Positions 1 through 9,064 of a stretch of 46,968 nucleotides of DNA are shown here, in pieces. Numbering within the stretch: position 1 is the first letter of the stretch; every line of letters begins with the position of its first letter. This DNA comes from Rhodovulum tesquicola (lineage in GTDB: Bacteria; Pseudomonadota; Alphaproteobacteria; Rhodobacterales; Rhodobacteraceae): positions 1 through 46,968 of the forward strand of contig NZ_JAMYDV010000020.1 in NCBI RefSeq assembly GCF_024128855.1, given 5' to 3'. The notes below the pieces were generated by a model that was not told where the DNA came from, searched no databases, and worked only from the letters and a program-made list of their open reading frames with translations. A program made the position numbers and the translations under genes.

Positions 1-554
1 AAAAACCAAACGGTGCGCCATCCCTAAACAGCGCCACCCGCCAGCAATCATCCCCGATTGTCAAAACCCAGACCAGTCTCACAACCCGTCCAGACCACCA
101 ACGCCACCTCAGCGCCGCCGGTGAGGGAGGTATCTAGTCAGCACCGAAGAGAGTCGCAAGAGGTTTTTTTGCCGAGGGACAAAATTTCTGTCCCGACCAT
201 CCGGGGCAGGGGCAAACGCGCCGTCCGTGCGGCGGGATCGGGTTGTGACAGGCATGAGGCCGCCCGGGGTTCACCGGCAGCACGGACAACCCCGCCGTGG
301 CAGGGCGATCCCTGTGGGCCCCGGTGTTTCAGGGACGCCTGTCGAAGGCCCGATTGGACCGCGCGGCGACGACCCCCGGGTCGTCGGTCATACACGGGCG
401 TCCGTACGACCCGGAAGGAACAGGCCATCATTTGCCGGGCGGATCCCGCGCATGGTGCCTGCGTGACCTGCTCCGACGTCGCGCGCCGATCGTGCAGATT
501 GACGGCCTCTCTTCGATCTGCCACGTCGCAAGCGCCATTTCCTGAGAGGCGATC
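1..554. other. Non-coding leader region before the first gene
   Basis: I see no convincing gene here; the open frames on both strands lack ribosome-binding sites and recognisable protein character. Two dyads stand out. GGGACA (176-181) and TGTCCC (189-194) flank an A/T-rich 7-base loop, next to a run of seven T (165-171). GACGACCC (368-375) and GGGTCGTC (378-385) form an almost uninterrupted 18-base palindrome. Either could be an operator for the gene that starts at 555. The region may also hold the end of a gene lying to the left of the window. Confidence 0.5.
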
Positions 555-1559
555 ATGAAGGACAAGCCGCTTGACCGGGCCGAACGGGCTCTGCTGACCG
601 TCATCCGCGAGATCGACGACAAGCGCGGTGGGGTGGACCGCGACAGGCTCTCCGTCATGGCCCGGGGGCGCGGGCTGGAGGTTGCAAGACCGCTCGCCTC
701 GCTGGTGGATCGCGGGCTGATCGAGGAAATTCATCGCCGCCCGCTCCTGCTGGCCCGGGTGTTCGGGGCGCGGCCTGCGCTGCTGTTCAGGCTGACGCCG
801 TCCGGGCTGGCCGCCGCGGCGGAAACCGACCCGGCGGCCGAACCCGAAATGGGGGCGTCCGGGTCGATTGCGCCTGTCGTGGAGCCGCCTGCCGCCGGGA
901 TCGGCGAGCCTGAACCGGATCCGGCAGGCCCGGACCCCGTGGCGGCGCCGCCTGCCAACCCTCTGAAAACAGGGCATTCGCCCGTCGAGGACACCGCCCC
1001 GGCCAAGGCGGCGCGCGCGGTCGGGGGGCCTGCGCGGGCAGCGCGGCCGGATCGCAGGAATTTGGCGGCGTTTACCGAGGATCTGGGCGGGGCGCCGGTT
1101 TCCGCGGGGGGCGTGTCGCTGTCGCACGGGGTCGAGCCGGAGGTCATGGAGGGGCTGCGCGACGTGCTGGCGGGCCTCGGGATGGAGCTGACCTTTGCCG
1201 GTGAGGCGCTGGTCGGCGACCGGATTGCGCGCGGCGAGACGGCGGGCGAGGCGCTGAGCCAGGTCGTGCTCTTCGCCTTTGCCCATGCCGCCCGCGAGGA
1301 CATGGCCTCCGGCGGCGCGCTGGCGGCGCTGGGTTTCGGGGAATATGCGGGCGAGGTGGCGGCGGAGCTGAAAAAACTCAATGCTGCCGGGCTGATAGAC
1401 GCCGACCGGTGCGAGGCCGTGCTGTCCCGTATTGTCGTTCTGGCGGGGGATGACGCGGCGCGCGACCAGGTCGTCGCCGAGATCCTGGCCGATCCCGTCG
1501 GGGGTCTCCTGCCCCCTGCCCTGGTGCCGGAGGAGCTTCGCCCGGCGGGAGATTCCTGA
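555..1559 (+). CDS. Unknown protein with N-terminal winged-helix-like domain
   Basis: A 334-residue protein I do not recognise. Residues 1-75 look like a small winged helix of MarR type: a helix with ERALLTVIREID, then a helical pair, then an aliphatic wing ending in LFRLTPSGLAAAA. Residues 80-175 are a low-complexity Ala/Pro/Asp-rich linker. Residues 185-334 are predicted helical (MEGLRDVLAGLG, AGEVAAELKKLNAAGLID). I see no signal peptide or membrane segment. The ATG is preceded by GAGAGG at 544-549. It is convergent with epmA. A role as DNA-binding regulator is only inferred from the N-terminal pattern. It is preferred over long minus-strand frames here because it has a ribosome-binding site and plausible secondary structure. 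Confidence 0.7.
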   Translation: MKDKPLDRAERALLTVIREIDDKRGGVDRDRLSVMARGRGLEVARPLASLVDRGLIEEIHRRPLLLARVFGARPALLFRLTPSGLAAAAETDPAAEPEMGASGSIAPVVEPPAAGIGEPEPDPAGPDPVAAPPANPLKTGHSPVEDTAPAKAARAVGGPARAARPDRRNLAAFTEDLGGAPVSAGGVSLSHGVEPEVMEGLRDVLAGLGMELTFAGEALVGDRIARGETAGEALSQVVLFAFAHAAREDMASGGALAALGFGEYAGEVAAELKKLNAAGLIDADRCEAVLSRIVVLAGDDAARDQVVAEILADPVGGLLPPALVPEELRPAGDS

Positions 1560-1591
1560 TCCGGGCGGGGCCGCGCAAAATCGGAAAACCG

Positions 1592-1622
1592 TCGGACTTT
1601 CATCGGACTTTCATCGGACTTC
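1592..1622. repeat. Tandem 11-bp direct repeat, nearly three copies
   Basis: TCGGACTTTCA occurs twice in tandem (1592-1602, 1603-1613), followed by a third copy that diverges at its end (1614-1622, TCGGACTTC). It lies between the convergent ends of the 555-1559 gene and epmA. The 11-bp period puts the copies on one face of the helix. I see no T-run or hairpin that would make it a terminator. Confidence 0.85.
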
Positions 1623-1694
1623 TGGCCCGACAGGGAACGACTGCGCGCGGCCCTTCCCGACCTTCGGACCCGGTAGGACCGCGCGGCGCGCGCC

Positions 1695-2732
1695 TCAGCC
1701 GGGCGGGGTCCAGAGGACATCCTCGATGCGCGGGGCGGCGGTGGCCAGCATGGCCAGCCGGTCGAATCCCAGCGCGATGCCCGAGGCGGGCGGCATCAGC
1801 GCCAGCGCGGCCAGGAAATCCTCGTCCAGCGGATAGCGTTCGCCGTAGACGCGCTGTTTCTCGTCCATCTCGGCGGCAAAACGGCGGCGCTGTTCGGCGG
1901 GGTCGGTCAGCTCGCCGAAGCCGTTGGCCAGTTCCACGCCGCAGGCATAGACCTCGAAGCGCTCGGCCTCGCGCGGGTCGTCGGGGCAGGTGCGGGCAAG
2001 GGCGGCCTCGGCGGCGGGGTAGCGGTCCAGGATGGTCACGCGGCCCATGCCCAGATGCGGCTCGACCCGGGCGACCAGGACGCGGCTGAGGATGTCGGAC
2101 CAGGTGTCATCCCCGGCCAGCCCGATCCCGGCGCCCGTGGCCTGCGCCGCCAGAGCGTCGCGGTCGGTCGTGCCATCGGGCCGGATCGTGGCCAGCAGGT
2201 CGATCCCGGCATGGCGCGCGAAGGCTTCGGCGACCGAAAGCCGCTCATAGGGCTGGAACGGGTCGCAGTCGGCATCGCCGTGGCGAAGAAGGGTCGTGCC
2301 CGCCGCCTGGCAGGCCAGCCGCAGCATCGCGGCGGTATCGTCCATCAGGACGGCGTATTCCTCATGCGCGCGATACCATTCCAGCATGGTGAATTCGGGG
2401 CTGTGGCGCGGGCCGCTTTCGCGGTTGCGCCAGACATGGGCAAAGGCGGCGATCCGCGTCTCGCCCGCCGCCAGCAGTTTCTTCATCGCGAATTCGGGCG
2501 AGGTATGCAGATACATCCGCCGCGCCACCCCGTCATTGCCGATGGCGTCGGTCGCAAAGGCGTGCAGATGCGCCTCGTTTCCCGGGCTGACGGCCAGCGC
2601 GGCGGGGTCGACCTCGGTGAAGCCCTCCCCCTCCAGCCAGCCCCGGATCGCGGCCTGGATGCGGTTGCGGGCCAGCAGCGCGGGGCGGCGGTCGGCATGC
2701 CGGTCGGGGTGCCACCACGGGGTCTGGGTCAC
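1695..2732 (-). CDS. epmA: Elongation factor P beta-lysine ligase EpmA (GenX/PoxA)
   Basis: A class II lysyl-tRNA-synthetase paralogue without the anticodon-binding domain. It attaches (R)-beta-lysine to the conserved lysine of EF-P in the cytoplasm. Motif 2 is visible as [26 protein letters not shown] and is preceded by the motif [17 protein letters not shown]. Motif 3 is [12 protein letters not shown] near the C-terminus, and the [10 protein letters not shown] segment is typical of the LysRS fold. I chose the GTG at 2732 ([10 protein letters not shown]) because GAAAGG lies 8 bases upstream; a TTG at 2765 would add 11 residues but has no such site. It is divergent from efp, its substrate gene, with about 100 bases between them. 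The partner EpmB (lysine 2,3-aminomutase) is not in the window. Confidence 0.93.
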   Translation of the reverse strand: MTQTPWWHPDRHADRRPALLARNRIQAAIRGWLEGEGFTEVDPAALAVSPGNEAHLHAFATDAIGNDGVARRMYLHTSPEFAMKKLLAAGETRIAAFAHVWRNRESGPRHSPEFTMLEWYRAHEEYAVLMDDTAAMLRLACQAAGTTLLRHGDADCDPFQPYERLSVAEAFARHAGIDLLATIRPDGTTDRDALAAQATGAGIGLAGDDTWSDILSRVLVARVEPHLGMGRVTILDRYPAAEAALARTCPDDPREAERFEVYACGVELANGFGELTDPAEQRRRFAAEMDEKQRVYGERYPLDEDFLAALALMPPASGIALGFDRLAMLATAAPRIEDVLWTPPG

Positions 2733-2833
2733 GATCTGCGCCTTTCGTCTGGAATTTCGCGCCAAGTTCGGCTAGGGGCCTGTCCGATCCGGCGCTTAAC
2801 GCGCGCAACGCCTGTCCACAAGGAACCCGCCCA

Positions 2834-3400
2834 GTGAAAGTCATCGCCTCCTCGCTCCGCAAGGGCAATGTCGTCGAAAAGGATGGCCAGCTCTATGTCG
2901 TTCTCAAGGCCGAGAACTTCCACCCCGGCAAGGGCACGCCGACGACATCCGTCGACATGCGCCGGATCTCGGACGGGGTGAAGACCACCGAACGCTGGAA
3001 GACCACCGAGCAGGTGGAAAAGGCCAATGTCGACGAACGGGAATACGATTTCCTGTATGACGATGGCGAGGGCTATCATTTCATGAACCCCGAAACCTTC
3101 GATCAGGTCGTGGCCAGCCCCGACGTGATCGGCGATTCCGCGGCCTATCTGTCGCCGGGAATGCGGGTGTTCCTGCAGACCTTCGAGGACAACCCGATCG
3201 CGATCGAGCTGCCGCAGAAGATGGTGGTCGAGGTCATCGAGACCGAGCCGGTGGTCAAGGGGCAGACCGCGTCCTCCAGCTACAAGCCCGCGATGACCAA
3301 TATCGGCGTCCGGGTGATGGTGCCGCCGCATATCGACGTGGGCACGCGGATCGTGATCAACACCGCCGACAATACCTATGTGGAGCGGTCGAGGGACTGA
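2834..3400 (+). CDS. efp: Translation elongation factor P
   Basis: EF-P, 188 residues, the standard length. It binds stalled ribosomes between the P and E sites and promotes peptide bond formation at polyproline stretches. The N-terminal KOW-like domain carries the modification loop HPGKGTP with Lys33 as the expected target of EpmA, encoded divergently next door. The C-terminal OB domain has the family signature region [24 protein letters not shown] (residues about 151-174). The start is GTG at 2834, preceded by AAGGAA (2819-2824). The 3' end overlaps the convergent regulator gene by 25 bases. Confidence 0.96.
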   Translation: MKVIASSLRKGNVVEKDGQLYVVLKAENFHPGKGTPTTSVDMRRISDGVKTTERWKTTEQVEKANVDEREYDFLYDDGEGYHFMNPETFDQVVASPDVIGDSAAYLSPGMRVFLQTFEDNPIAIELPQKMVVEVIETEPVVKGQTASSSYKPAMTNIGVRVMVPPHIDVGTRIVINTADNTYVERSRD

Positions 3401-4395
3401 GCGGCCCCGCCCCTGCCCCGCCATGCGGCGGGGGTGACGCCCTCGGCCTGCCGGAAGGCCCGGATCAGGTGCGAGGCGTCGCAGAACCCGGTGGCGGCGG
3501 CGATCTGCGTCACGGAGCGGTCCGAGCGGTCGAGCAGAAGGCGCACCTGCGCCAGCCGCACCCGCAGGAAGGCGGCGTTGGGGGTCTGGTCCAGAGCCTC
3601 GCGGAAATGGCGTTCCAGCTTGCGGCGGCTGACGCCCAGGCGCGCCGCGACCTCGGCCACGCCGGGCGGGGCGTCAAGGTTCTGCTGGATGTGCAGCAGC
3701 GCCTTGCGCACCAGCGGATCGCGGGTCTTCAGGTCGAGCGGCAGGCCCGGCTGCGGATCGTCCCCGGCCCTTTCCTCGGGGATGATCATGATGCGCAGGC
3801 TTTTTTGCGCGGCGGCCCGACCGATATGGCGTTCGACCAGAAAGGCGGCCAGATGCGCCGAACTGGCCCCGCCCGAACAGGTCAGCCGGTCGCGATCCAC
3901 CACGAATATGCGGTCGGAGACCGGCACCAGCCCGTCGAACTGTTCCAGGAAATCGTCATGGTGAAACCAGCTGACGCAGCAGCGATAGCCCTGCATCAGC
4001 CCGGCCCGGTGCAGCACGAAGGCGCCGGTGCACACGCCGACCAGCGGTATCCGTGCCTCGGCGGCGCGGCGCAGGAAGGCGGTATAGGCAGGCTCCAGCC
4101 GCTCGATCTCGTCGATCAGGCCGCCAACCACCACGATGTAATCGAAGCGCGCCGGATCGCCCAGGGCCTCGTCCGGGCCGATCGCGATGCCGCAGCTTGA
4201 CCGGACGGGGTCCATCGTCGCCGACAGCACCTTCCAGCTGCAATGGATCGGGCGCGAGCGGTCGCCCTCGTCCGCGGCAAGGCGCAGCACGTCCACGAAA
4301 TTCGCGAAGGCCGACAGCGTGAAGCGCCGCGCCAGAACGAAGCCCACGCGCAGGCGCGGGCGAAAGGGCGGCGCGGGGGCAAGGGGTCTGGCCAT
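3376..4395 (-). CDS. GlxA-family AraC-type regulator with DJ-1/PfpI domain
   Basis: A 339-residue transcription factor. Residues about 10-195 form a class I glutamine-amidotransferase-like (DJ-1/ThiJ) sensor domain with the nucleophile-elbow Cys in [14 protein letters not shown]. Residues about 225-325 hold two AraC helix-turn-helices: [22 protein letters not shown], and [32 protein letters not shown]. GATase1-type AraC proteins include GbdR and SouR, which control glycine betaine, dimethylglycine and sarcosine catabolism in Pseudomonas. This gene is divergent from soxBDAG, so a role as its sarcosine-responsive activator is likely but inferred. A 6-bp inverted repeat in the shared promoter region (4407-4425) is a candidate operator. 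Confidence 0.9.
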   Translation of the reverse strand: MARPLAPAPPFRPRLRVGFVLARRFTLSAFANFVDVLRLAADEGDRSRPIHCSWKVLSATMDPVRSSCGIAIGPDEALGDPARFDYIVVVGGLIDEIERLEPAYTAFLRRAAEARIPLVGVCTGAFVLHRAGLMQGYRCCVSWFHHDDFLEQFDGLVPVSDRIFVVDRDRLTCSGGASSAHLAAFLVERHIGRAAAQKSLRIMIIPEERAGDDPQPGLPLDLKTRDPLVRKALLHIQQNLDAPPGVAEVAARLGVSRRKLERHFREALDQTPNAAFLRVRLAQVRLLLDRSDRSVTQIAAATGFCDASHLIRAFRQAEGVTPAAWRGRGGAAQSLDRST

Positions 4396-4406
4396 GACGC
4401 GATCAT

Positions 4407-4425
4407 AATGCGGTTCTGACGCATT
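4407..4425. promoter_or_regulatory. Inverted repeat, candidate operator between glxA-like gene and soxB
   Basis: AATGCG (4407-4412) and CGCATT (4420-4425) are perfect arms around a 7-base spacer. It is the clearest dyad in the 101-base divergent intergenic space and starts 12 bases from the regulator start codon. That the regulator binds here is inference from position. Confidence 0.4.
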
Positions 4426-4496
4426 CCTACTGTGATTTCACGCCGGTTTCTGCGACGGTCGGCCATTGCGGAATGAGGCCCCCCGAGGAGTGCGCC

Positions 4497-5750
4497 ATGA
4501 CCCGTTTCTCTGCGATGTCGCTGTTGAAGAACGCGCTGACCGGCCAGAAGGGCTGGGGCGAGCAATGGCCCGACAGCCAGCCCAGGGCGGAATATGACGT
4601 GGTGATCGTCGGCGCGGGCGGGCACGGGCTGGGGGCGGCCTATTACCTGGCCAAGGAACACGGCATCACCAATGTCGCGGTGATCGACAAGGGCTGGCTG
4701 GGCGGCGGCAACACGGGCCGGAATACCACGATCATCCGGTCGAACTACCTCTATGACGAAAGCGCGCGGCTTTACGATCACGCGGTGGACCTGTGGGAGG
4801 GGCTGAGCCAGGAGCTGAACTACAACGTCATGTTCTCGCGCCGGGGCGTGATGATGCTGGCGCATAATGTCCATGACATCCACAGCTTCCAGCGCCACAT
4901 CCATGCCAACCGGCTGAACGGGGTGGACAATGCTTGGCTGACACCGGGCGAGGCCAAGGTGTTCTGTCCGCCGCTGAACATCTCGCCCAAGGCGCGTTAT
5001 CCGGTGCTGGGGGCGGCGTTGCAGATGCGGGCGGGCACGGCGCGGCATGACGCGGTGGCCTGGGGCTATGCGCGGGCGGCGGCGGCGCGCGGCGTGGACA
5101 TCATCCAGAACTGCCCGGTGACCGCGATCCGGCGCGGGGCGGATGGCGCGGTCGAGGGGGTCGAGACCGCCCGCGGTTTCATCCGCGCGAAGAAGGTCGC
5201 GGTGTCGGCGGCGGGGCATACCAGCGTGCTGATGGACAGCGCAGGGATCCGCATGCCGCTGGAAAGCTATCCGTTGCAGGCGCTGGTCAGCGAGCCGGTC
5301 AAGCCCTGTTTCCCCTGCGTGGTGATGTCGAACACGGTGCATGCCTATATCAGCCAGTCCGACAAGGGCGAGCTGGTGATCGGCTCGGGCACCGACCAGT
5401 ATACGAGCTATTCCCAGAGGGGCGGCCTGCCGCTGATCGAGCATACGCTGGCCGCGATCTGCGAGGTGTTCCCGATCTTCAACCGGATGCGGATGCTGCG
5501 CAAATGGGGCGGCATCGTGGACGTGACGCCGGACCGCTCGCCCATCCTCGGCAAGCTGCCCGTGAAGGGGCTTTACGTCAATTGCGGCTGGGGCACTGGC
5601 GGGTTCAAGGCGACGCCGGGGGCGGGGCATCTGCTGGCCTGGACCGTGGCGAAGGACGCGCCGCACCCGATCAACGCGCCCTTCACGCTGGAGCGGTTCA
5701 CCACCGGCCGGCTGATCGACGAGGCGGCGGCCGCGGCCGTCGCACATTGA
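4497..5750 (+). CDS. soxB: Sarcosine oxidase beta subunit
   Basis: FAD-dependent catalytic subunit of heterotetrameric sarcosine oxidase, which oxidises sarcosine (N-methylglycine) to glycine plus a one-carbon unit and H2O2. A Rossmann dinucleotide site is visible at residues 35-51 (VVIVGAGGHGLGAAYYL). The family sequence GNTGRNTTIIRSNY follows at 71-84. His184 in TARHDAVAWGYARAAA is in the region that holds the covalent FMN histidine of characterised beta subunits. GWGTGGFKATPGAGH marks the C-terminal FAD contact. I use the ATG at 4497 (MTRFSAMSLL), which has GAGGAG 6 bases upstream, rather than the in-frame ATG at 4473. It is first in a four-gene operon, with soxD 10 bases downstream. Confidence 0.96.
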   Translation: MTRFSAMSLLKNALTGQKGWGEQWPDSQPRAEYDVVIVGAGGHGLGAAYYLAKEHGITNVAVIDKGWLGGGNTGRNTTIIRSNYLYDESARLYDHAVDLWEGLSQELNYNVMFSRRGVMMLAHNVHDIHSFQRHIHANRLNGVDNAWLTPGEAKVFCPPLNISPKARYPVLGAALQMRAGTARHDAVAWGYARAAAARGVDIIQNCPVTAIRRGADGAVEGVETARGFIRAKKVAVSAAGHTSVLMDSAGIRMPLESYPLQALVSEPVKPCFPCVVMSNTVHAYISQSDKGELVIGSGTDQYTSYSQRGGLPLIEHTLAAICEVFPIFNRMRMLRKWGGIVDVTPDRSPILGKLPVKGLYVNCGWGTGGFKATPGAGHLLAWTVAKDAPHPINAPFTLERFTTGRLIDEAAAAAVAH

Positions 5751-5760
5751 GGACAGACCC

Positions 5761-6060
5761 ATGCTGCTGATCCATTGCCCCTATTGCGACGAGACCCTGC
5801 CCGAGGCCGAGTTCGCCTATGCCGGCGAGGCCCATATCGCGCGCCCCGCCGATCCGATGGCGACCAGCGACGAGGAATGGCGCGATTTCCTGTTCATCCG
5901 CACCAATGCGAAGGGTCCGCATTACGAACGCTGGCGCCATGTCCATGGCTGCGGGCGCTTCTTCAACGCCATCCGCGACACGGTCAGCGACCGCTTTCTG
6001 ATGACCTACAAGGCGGGCGAAGCGCGCCCCGCCCTGCCCGCCAAGGAGGGCGCCGAATGA
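5761..6060 (+). CDS. soxD: Sarcosine oxidase delta subunit
   Basis: Small zinc-binding delta subunit of heterotetrameric sarcosine oxidase, 99 residues, the usual size. The N-terminal LIHCPYCDE supplies two Cys of the zinc site. GEAHIARP and HVHGCGRFFNAIRDT supply the remaining His/Cys ligands and the family signature. It stabilises the complex and has no catalytic site of its own. The stop codon overlaps the soxA start in ATGA, so translation is probably coupled. Confidence 0.96.
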   Translation: MLLIHCPYCDETLPEAEFAYAGEAHIARPADPMATSDEEWRDFLFIRTNAKGPHYERWRHVHGCGRFFNAIRDTVSDRFLMTYKAGEARPALPAKEGAE

Positions 6061-9050
6061 GCCGCTATCGCATTCCGGGCAAGGGCCGCGTGGATCACGC
6101 CGCGCCGGTCCGGTTCAGCTTCGACGGGCGCAGCTATACCGGGCTGCGCGGGGATACCGTCGCCTCGGCGCTGCTGGCGAATGGCGTGCATCTGATGGGG
6201 CGGTCCTTCAAGTATCACCGCCCGCGCGGCGCCGTCACCGCCGGGTCGGAGGAGCCGAACGCGCTGATCGGCACGTCGCGCGGCAAGGGCCGGTTCGAGC
6301 CGAACACGCGCGCCACCATGCAGGAGCTGCGCGCGGGGCTGGTGGCGGAAAGCCAGAACAAGTGGCCGGGGCTGGGCTTCGATCTGGGTGCGGTCAATGA
6401 CCTAGCATATCCGCTGTTCTCGGCGGGGTTCTATTACAAGACCTTCATGTGGCCGCGCGCCTTCTGGGACCGGGTCTACGAGCCGGTGATCCGCGCCGCC
6501 GCGGGGCTGGGCCGGGCGCCGAGCGAGCCTGATCCGGACCGCTATGCCTCGCGCTACCTGCATGCCGATCTGCTGGTGGTCGGCGCGGGGCCTGCGGGGC
6601 TGGCGGCGGCGCGCGCGGCGGCGCGCGCGGGGCTGCGGGTGACGCTGGTGGACGAACATGCCGAGATGGGCGGTGCGCTTCTGTCCGATCCGGGCGTGGT
6701 GATCGAGGGGCGCCCGGCCTGGGACTGGCTGGCGGCGACACTGGACGAACTGCGCGCGCTTGGCGTGCGGCTGATGTGCCGGACCACGGCCATCGGGTAT
6801 TATCATCAGAACATGATCGGGCTGTGCGAGCGGGTGACCGACCATCTGGACAGCCCGCCCGAGAACGCGCCGCGCGAACGGCTGTGGCGGGTGCGGGCGG
6901 CGCGGGTGGTGCTGGCGCAGGGCGCGATCGAAAAGCCGCTGGTCTTTGACGGCAATGACCGGCCGGGCGTGATGCTGGCGGGGGCGGCGCAGACCTATCT
7001 GCACCGCTTTGGCGTGCTGGTGGGCAGGCGGGCGGCGGTCGTCACCGCGCATGACAGCGCGTATTTCGCGGCCTTCGACCTGGCCGATGCGGGGGTGCGG
7101 ATCGCGGTTCTGGTGGACACGCGCGATGCCCCGCCCGCCGCGCTGCTGGACCAGGCGCGGAGGCGCGGGATCGAGGTGCTGGCAGGCCATAGCGTGACGG
7201 CGACGACAGGGCGGCTGCGCATCCGGTCGGTCCGGGTGAACCGGGTTCGGGACGGGCAGGTTGCGGGCGGGCGGGCCATTGCCTGTGACTGCCTGCTGAT
7301 GTCGGGCGGCTGGACGCCCTCGCTGCACCTGTTCTCGCACACGAAGGGCAGCCTGATCTGGGACGAGGCGGCGCAGACCTATCTACCCGGCGAGACCATC
7401 GAGGATTGCCATGTGGCGGGCGCGGGCAAGGGGCTGTGGGGCTATGGCGCCGTGCTGGCCGATGGCGATGCCGCCGGGGTGGCCGCGGCCAGCGCGCTGG
7501 GGCGCGCGGCGGCCGGGGCGGCGCCCGCGGTGGCCCATGACCGCACGGGCAGCGGCGAGGCGCTGCGCGAATTGCCCAGCGACCTTGCCCCGAGCCTTGC
7601 CCGCGCCTTCGTCGATTTCCAGAACGACGTGACCGCCAAGGATATCCGCCTTGCCGTGCGCGAGGGGATGAAATCCATCGAGCATGTCAAGCGCTACACC
7701 ACGACCGGCATGGCGACCGATCAGGGCAAGCTGTCGAACATCAACGGGCTGATGATCGCGGCCGACACGCTGGGCAAGGCACCGCCGCAGGTGGGGCTGA
7801 CCACCTTCCGCCCGCCCTACACGCCCACGACATTCGGCGCGCTGGCGGGCTATCACCGGGGCAGCCATTTCGAACTGACGCGCAAGACCCCCATCGACCC
7901 CTGGGCCGAGGAACACGGCGCGGTGTTCGAGCCGGTCGCGCAATGGCGCCGCGCCTGGTATTTCCCTCGCCCGGGCGAGGACATGGAGGCGGCCGTGGCG
8001 CGGGAATGTCTGGCGACGCGGGCCTCGGTCGGGATCTTCGATGCCTCGACGCTGGGCAAGATCGAGGTGGCGGGCCCCGATGCGGTCGAGTTCATGAACC
8101 GCATGTATACCAACCCCTGGACCAAGCTGGCGCCGGGGCGGACGCGCTACGGCCTGCTGCTGGGCGAGGACGGGTTCATCCGTGACGATGGCGTGATCGG
8201 GCGCCTCGCGGACGATCTCTTCCATGTCACCACGACCACTGGCGGGGCGGCGCGGGTGCTGACGATGATGGAGGATTACCTTCAGACCGAATGGCCCGAT
8301 CTGCGGGTCTGGCTGACCTCGACCACCGAACACTGGGCGGTCGCGGCGCTGAACGGGCCGAATGCGCGCAAGGTGCTGGAACCGCTGGTCGAGGGGCTGG
8401 ATATCTCGGCCGACGCCTTCCCGCATATGTCGGTCGCCGAATGCCGTGTCGCGGGCATCCCCGCGCGGCTGTTCCGGCTGAGTTTCACGGGCGAGCTGGG
8501 CTTCGAGATCAACGTGCCCGCGCGGCATGGCGCGGATCTGTGGCGGGCGCTGATGGCGGCCGGTGCGCCCTTTGACATCTGCCCCTATGGCACCGAGACG
8601 ATGCATGTCCTGCGCGCCGAAAAGGGCTTCATCATCGTGGGGCAGGACACCGACGGCACGGTGACGCCCGAGGATGCGGGGCTGGGCTGGGCCATCGGCA
8701 AGGCCAAGCCCGATTTCGTCGGCAAACGCTCGCTGTCCCGGCCCGACATGGTGGCGCCGGGGCGCAAGCAGCTGGTCGGGCTGCTGACCGAGGAGGACGA
8801 CGTGAGGCTGGAGGAAGGCGCGCAGATCGTGGACGACCCCGATCAGCCGCTGCCGATGCGGATGGTGGGGCATGTGACGTCCTCCTACCGCTCGGCCACG
8901 CTGGGGCGGTCCATCGCCATGGCGCTGATCGAGAACGGCCATTCCCGCATCGGCGAGGTGGTCCATGTCCCGATGCCGGGGCGCACGCATCGCGCGCGGA
9001 TCACCGGAACGGCGTTCTACGACCCCGATGGCGCCCGGCTGAAGCTGTGA
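6057..9050 (+). CDS. soxA: Sarcosine oxidase alpha subunit
   Basis: The 997-residue alpha subunit binds NAD+ and tetrahydrofolate, so the methyl group of sarcosine can leave as 5,10-methylene-THF. Residues 1-100 are the 2Fe-2S-ferredoxin-like fold typical of this subunit. A Rossmann nucleotide site lies at 172-187 (LLVVGAGPAGLAAARA). The C-terminal half (about 620-997) is the T-protein/GcvT-like folate-binding domain, with FDASTLGKIEVAGPDAVEFMNRMYTN and RLSFTGELGFEINVPA. The start is the ATG of the ATGA overlap with soxD. It is followed at once by soxG. Confidence 0.97.
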   Translation: MSRYRIPGKGRVDHAAPVRFSFDGRSYTGLRGDTVASALLANGVHLMGRSFKYHRPRGAVTAGSEEPNALIGTSRGKGRFEPNTRATMQELRAGLVAESQNKWPGLGFDLGAVNDLAYPLFSAGFYYKTFMWPRAFWDRVYEPVIRAAAGLGRAPSEPDPDRYASRYLHADLLVVGAGPAGLAAARAAARAGLRVTLVDEHAEMGGALLSDPGVVIEGRPAWDWLAATLDELRALGVRLMCRTTAIGYYHQNMIGLCERVTDHLDSPPENAPRERLWRVRAARVVLAQGAIEKPLVFDGNDRPGVMLAGAAQTYLHRFGVLVGRRAAVVTAHDSAYFAAFDLADAGVRIAVLVDTRDAPPAALLDQARRRGIEVLAGHSVTATTGRLRIRSVRVNRVRDGQVAGGRAIACDCLLMSGGWTPSLHLFSHTKGSLIWDEAAQTYLPGETIEDCHVAGAGKGLWGYGAVLADGDAAGVAAASALGRAAAGAAPAVAHDRTGSGEALRELPSDLAPSLARAFVDFQNDVTAKDIRLAVREGMKSIEHVKRYTTTGMATDQGKLSNINGLMIAADTLGKAPPQVGLTTFRPPYTPTTFGALAGYHRGSHFELTRKTPIDPWAEEHGAVFEPVAQWRRAWYFPRPGEDMEAAVARECLATRASVGIFDASTLGKIEVAGPDAVEFMNRMYTNPWTKLAPGRTRYGLLLGEDGFIRDDGVIGRLADDLFHVTTTTGGAARVLTMMEDYLQTEWPDLRVWLTSTTEHWAVAALNGPNARKVLEPLVEGLDISADAFPHMSVAECRVAGIPARLFRLSFTGELGFEINVPARHGADLWRALMAAGAPFDICPYGTETMHVLRAEKGFIIVGQDTDGTVTPEDAGLGWAIGKAKPDFVGKRSLSRPDMVAPGRKQLVGLLTEEDDVRLEEGAQIVDDPDQPLPMRMVGHVTSSYRSATLGRSIAMALIENGHSRIGEVVHVPMPGRTHRARITGTAFYDPDGARLKL

Positions 9051-9064
9051 AGAAAGGATATCCC

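Noticed and set aside
1592-1622. A CRISPR-like array
   Set aside because: The repeats are 11 bp in direct tandem without spacers, and there are no cas genes.
138-1720. Two long minus-strand open frames opposite the first gene
   Set aside because: They have low-complexity Arg/Pro/Ser composition and no ribosome-binding site. The plus-strand frame has a plausible start and a structured N-terminal domain.
9047-9064. Translation start of soxG at the GTG overlapping the soxA stop
   Set aside because: The ATG at 9065 has a proper ribosome-binding site (AGAAAGGA), which the GTG lacks.
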